Origin: CAZMOK01 sp964567785
Lineage (GTDB): Bacteria; Bacteroidota; Bacteroidia; Bacteroidales; JAGOPY01
DNA: 27,258 nt
Direction: 5' to 3'
NCBI GenBank assembly: GCA_964567785.1
Contig: CAZMOK010000037.1
Span: 1 to 27,258 of the forward strand
Shown: piece by piece, positions 25,741 through 27,258 of the stretch
How the letters are laid out: each line of letters begins with the position of its first letter
How positions within the stretch are numbered: position 1 is the first letter of the stretch
Program-made: the position numbers and the translations under genes
Notes under the pieces: model-generated
Told to the model about the DNA's origin: nothing
The model's database searches: none
Seen by the model: the letters and a program-made list of their open reading frames with translations, nothing else

Positions 25741-27216
25741 ATGAAGAAAGAGCTGTTGATCTTTAATTCACTGGGCAGGCGGAAGGAAAAGTTCGAACCT
25801 GTGGATCCGCCGTTTGTCGGAATGTACGTTTGCGGCCCTACCGTTTATGGTGATGCCCACCTCGGGCATGCGAGGCCTGCCATCACCTTCGACCTTGTTT
25901 TTCGTCTCCTTAAACACCTGGGGTATCAAGTACGTTATGTCAGGAATATAACTGATGTAGGCCATCTTGAAGGGGATGCGGATGAAGGATCCGACAAGAT
26001 CGGCAAAAAGGCCCGACTCGACAAGCTTGAGCCAATGGAGGTCGTCCAGATGTACACAAACAGCTATCACGACAACATGGACCAACTCAACCTCCTCAGG
26101 CCGAGTATAGAACCTCACGCTTCGGGGCATATCATCGAGCAGATTGAAATGATCAAAAAGATCATTGAATCAGGATATGCTTATGAAGTGGAGGGCTCTG
26201 TCTATTTCGATATAGAAAAATATAACAAGGACTTCAAATACGGCATCCTTTCAGGAAGGAACACAGAAGAGCTCATATCATATACTCGTGAACTGGAAGG
26301 GCAGGAGCACAAAAAGAACAGGATCGACTTTGCACTCTGGAAAAAAGCTACTCCTGAACATCTCATGCGCTGGCCTTCTCCCTGGAGCGAGGGTTACCCA
26401 GGCTGGCACCTGGAATGCTCTACCATGGGATCCAAATATCTCGGAGATTTCTTTGACATTCATGGCGGCGGAATGGACCTGCTTTTCCCGCATCATGAAT
26501 CTGAAATTGCACAATCGCAGGCCGCCAATAAGAAAATGCCGGTCAAGTACTGGATGCACAATAACATGATCACCATCAACGGTCAGAAGATGGGGAAATC
26601 ACTGGGCAATGCCGTATCACTCAATCAATTCTTCTCAGGTGATCACGAGTTGCTCGACAAGGCGTACAGCCCGATGACCATTCGCTTTTTCATCCTTCAG
26701 GCACATTACAGGAGCACGCTTGATTTTTCCAATGAGGCATTGCAGGCATCCGAAAAAGGGTATAAAAAGCTCATGGAGGCACTTGAAACCCTTGATAAAA
26801 TTGAACCTTCAGAAACATCCACTGCAAATATCACCAGGCTGGAAGAAGAATGCCTTTCTGCCATGCTTGATGATTTCAACAGTCCGGTTGCAATTGCTCA
26901 CCTTTTTGAAGGTGTGAGGCTGATCAATTCCATAAAAAGCGGTGATGAAACCATCTCTGCTGAAGATCTGGAACACCTGAAAAAATTATTCAGCACATAC
27001 GTAAAGGATATTTTGGGCCTTATGTCTGAAAGGGAGGGGACGGGAGAGAAGCAAGAGGTAGTAGGTAAGCTGATTGGCACTATCCTAAAGATAAGGCAGG
27101 ATGCAAGAGCGAGGAAAGACTTCCAGACTTCGGACTCGATACGCGACGAATTACAGAAGATCAACATCCTGATCAAGGATACGCGGGATGGGACTGATTG
27201 GAAAATAGAGGATTAG
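25741..27216 (+). CDS. cysS: Cysteinyl-tRNA synthetase
   Basis: The product has 491 residues, complete. It is a class I aminoacyl-tRNA synthetase that charges tRNA-Cys. The HIGH-type motif HLGH is at 40-43 and the KMSKS-type motif KMGKS at 283-287. The zinc ligands are Cys31 (VCGPTVY), Cys226 (LECSTMG), His251 and Glu255 (PHHESEIAQ), which keep the E. coli spacing. The C-terminal helical and anticodon domain is present, ending in LIKDTRDGTDWKIED. ATG at 25741 starts directly with MKKELLIFNSLGRRKE, as in homologues. It follows the kbl terminator and so has its own promoter. Confidence 0.97.
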   Translation: MKKELLIFNSLGRRKEKFEPVDPPFVGMYVCGPTVYGDAHLGHARPAITFDLVFRLLKHLGYQVRYVRNITDVGHLEGDADEGSDKIGKKARLDKLEPMEVVQMYTNSYHDNMDQLNLLRPSIEPHASGHIIEQIEMIKKIIESGYAYEVEGSVYFDIEKYNKDFKYGILSGRNTEELISYTRELEGQEHKKNRIDFALWKKATPEHLMRWPSPWSEGYPGWHLECSTMGSKYLGDFFDIHGGGMDLLFPHHESEIAQSQAANKKMPVKYWMHNNMITINGQKMGKSLGNAVSLNQFFSGDHELLDKAYSPMTIRFFILQAHYRSTLDFSNEALQASEKGYKKLMEALETLDKIEPSETSTANITRLEEECLSAMLDDFNSPVAIAHLFEGVRLINSIKSGDETISAEDLEHLKKLFSTYVKDILGLMSEREGTGEKQEVVGKLIGTILKIRQDARARKDFQTSDSIRDELQKINILIKDTRDGTDWKIED

Positions 27217-27225
27217 AAAAAATAA

Positions 27226-27258
27226 GGATGACATCTGGATGACATCTGGATGACATCT
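27226..27258 (+). repeat. 11-bp tandem repeat at window end
   Basis: Three exact head-to-tail copies of GGATGACATCT start 9 bp after the cysS stop and run to the last base. The array is probably longer than what is shown. Confidence 0.9.

Overview
The window looks like a draft or metagenome-derived chromosome segment from a Bacteroidota bacterium, most likely a Bacteroidales/Marinilabiliales-type lineage. Four things point there. Two secreted proteins end in type IX secretion (T9SS) sorting domains. Several genes are preceded by TAnnTTTG-type -7 boxes and few by Shine-Dalgarno sequences. There is a TonB receptor and a two-domain FAS1 lipoprotein. Threonine dehydrogenase is of the SDR type, paired with Kbl. 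A 100-N gap at 23111-23210 shows it is an assembled scaffold.

Layout. (1) 279-5378, plus strand: a TetR regulator, then a MMPL/RND transporter, a LolA-like periplasmic protein and a DUF1302-like outer membrane barrel. Between the regulator and the transporter lies a promoter followed by a perfect 13-bp inverted repeat that is a strong operator candidate. Together the last three could form an inner membrane-to-outer membrane lipid or hydrophobe export route. (2) 5387-13552: a minus-strand FAS1 lipoprotein with its terminator, two convergent T9SS-secreted beta-propeller proteins, a TonB-dependent receptor and an AbgT-family transporter. The intergenic spaces here are filled with short degenerate tandem repeats. 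(3) 13862-20786, plus strand: a YoaP-like acetyltransferase, ybeY, mnmG and a very large NtrY-like histidine kinase. Two parS sites (ParB binding) flank mnmG, each directly after a stop codon, which suggests the segment lies in the origin-proximal part of the chromosome. (4) 20800-24177, minus strand: SDR threonine dehydrogenase, mnmA and a YqhD-like alcohol dehydrogenase. (5) 24424-27216, plus strand: kbl, its terminator, then cysS; the window ends inside an 11-bp tandem repeat.

How the genes connect. The divergent tdh and kbl encode the two steps from threonine to glycine plus acetyl-CoA. MnmG and MnmA modify the same wobble uridine (U34) of tRNAs, and YbeY and CysS add to the translation theme of the right half. 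The left half is envelope and export biology. The most interesting items are the regulated RND/LolA-like/DUF1302-like locus with its operator, the paired parS sites around mnmG, and the assembly gap that appears to be false.
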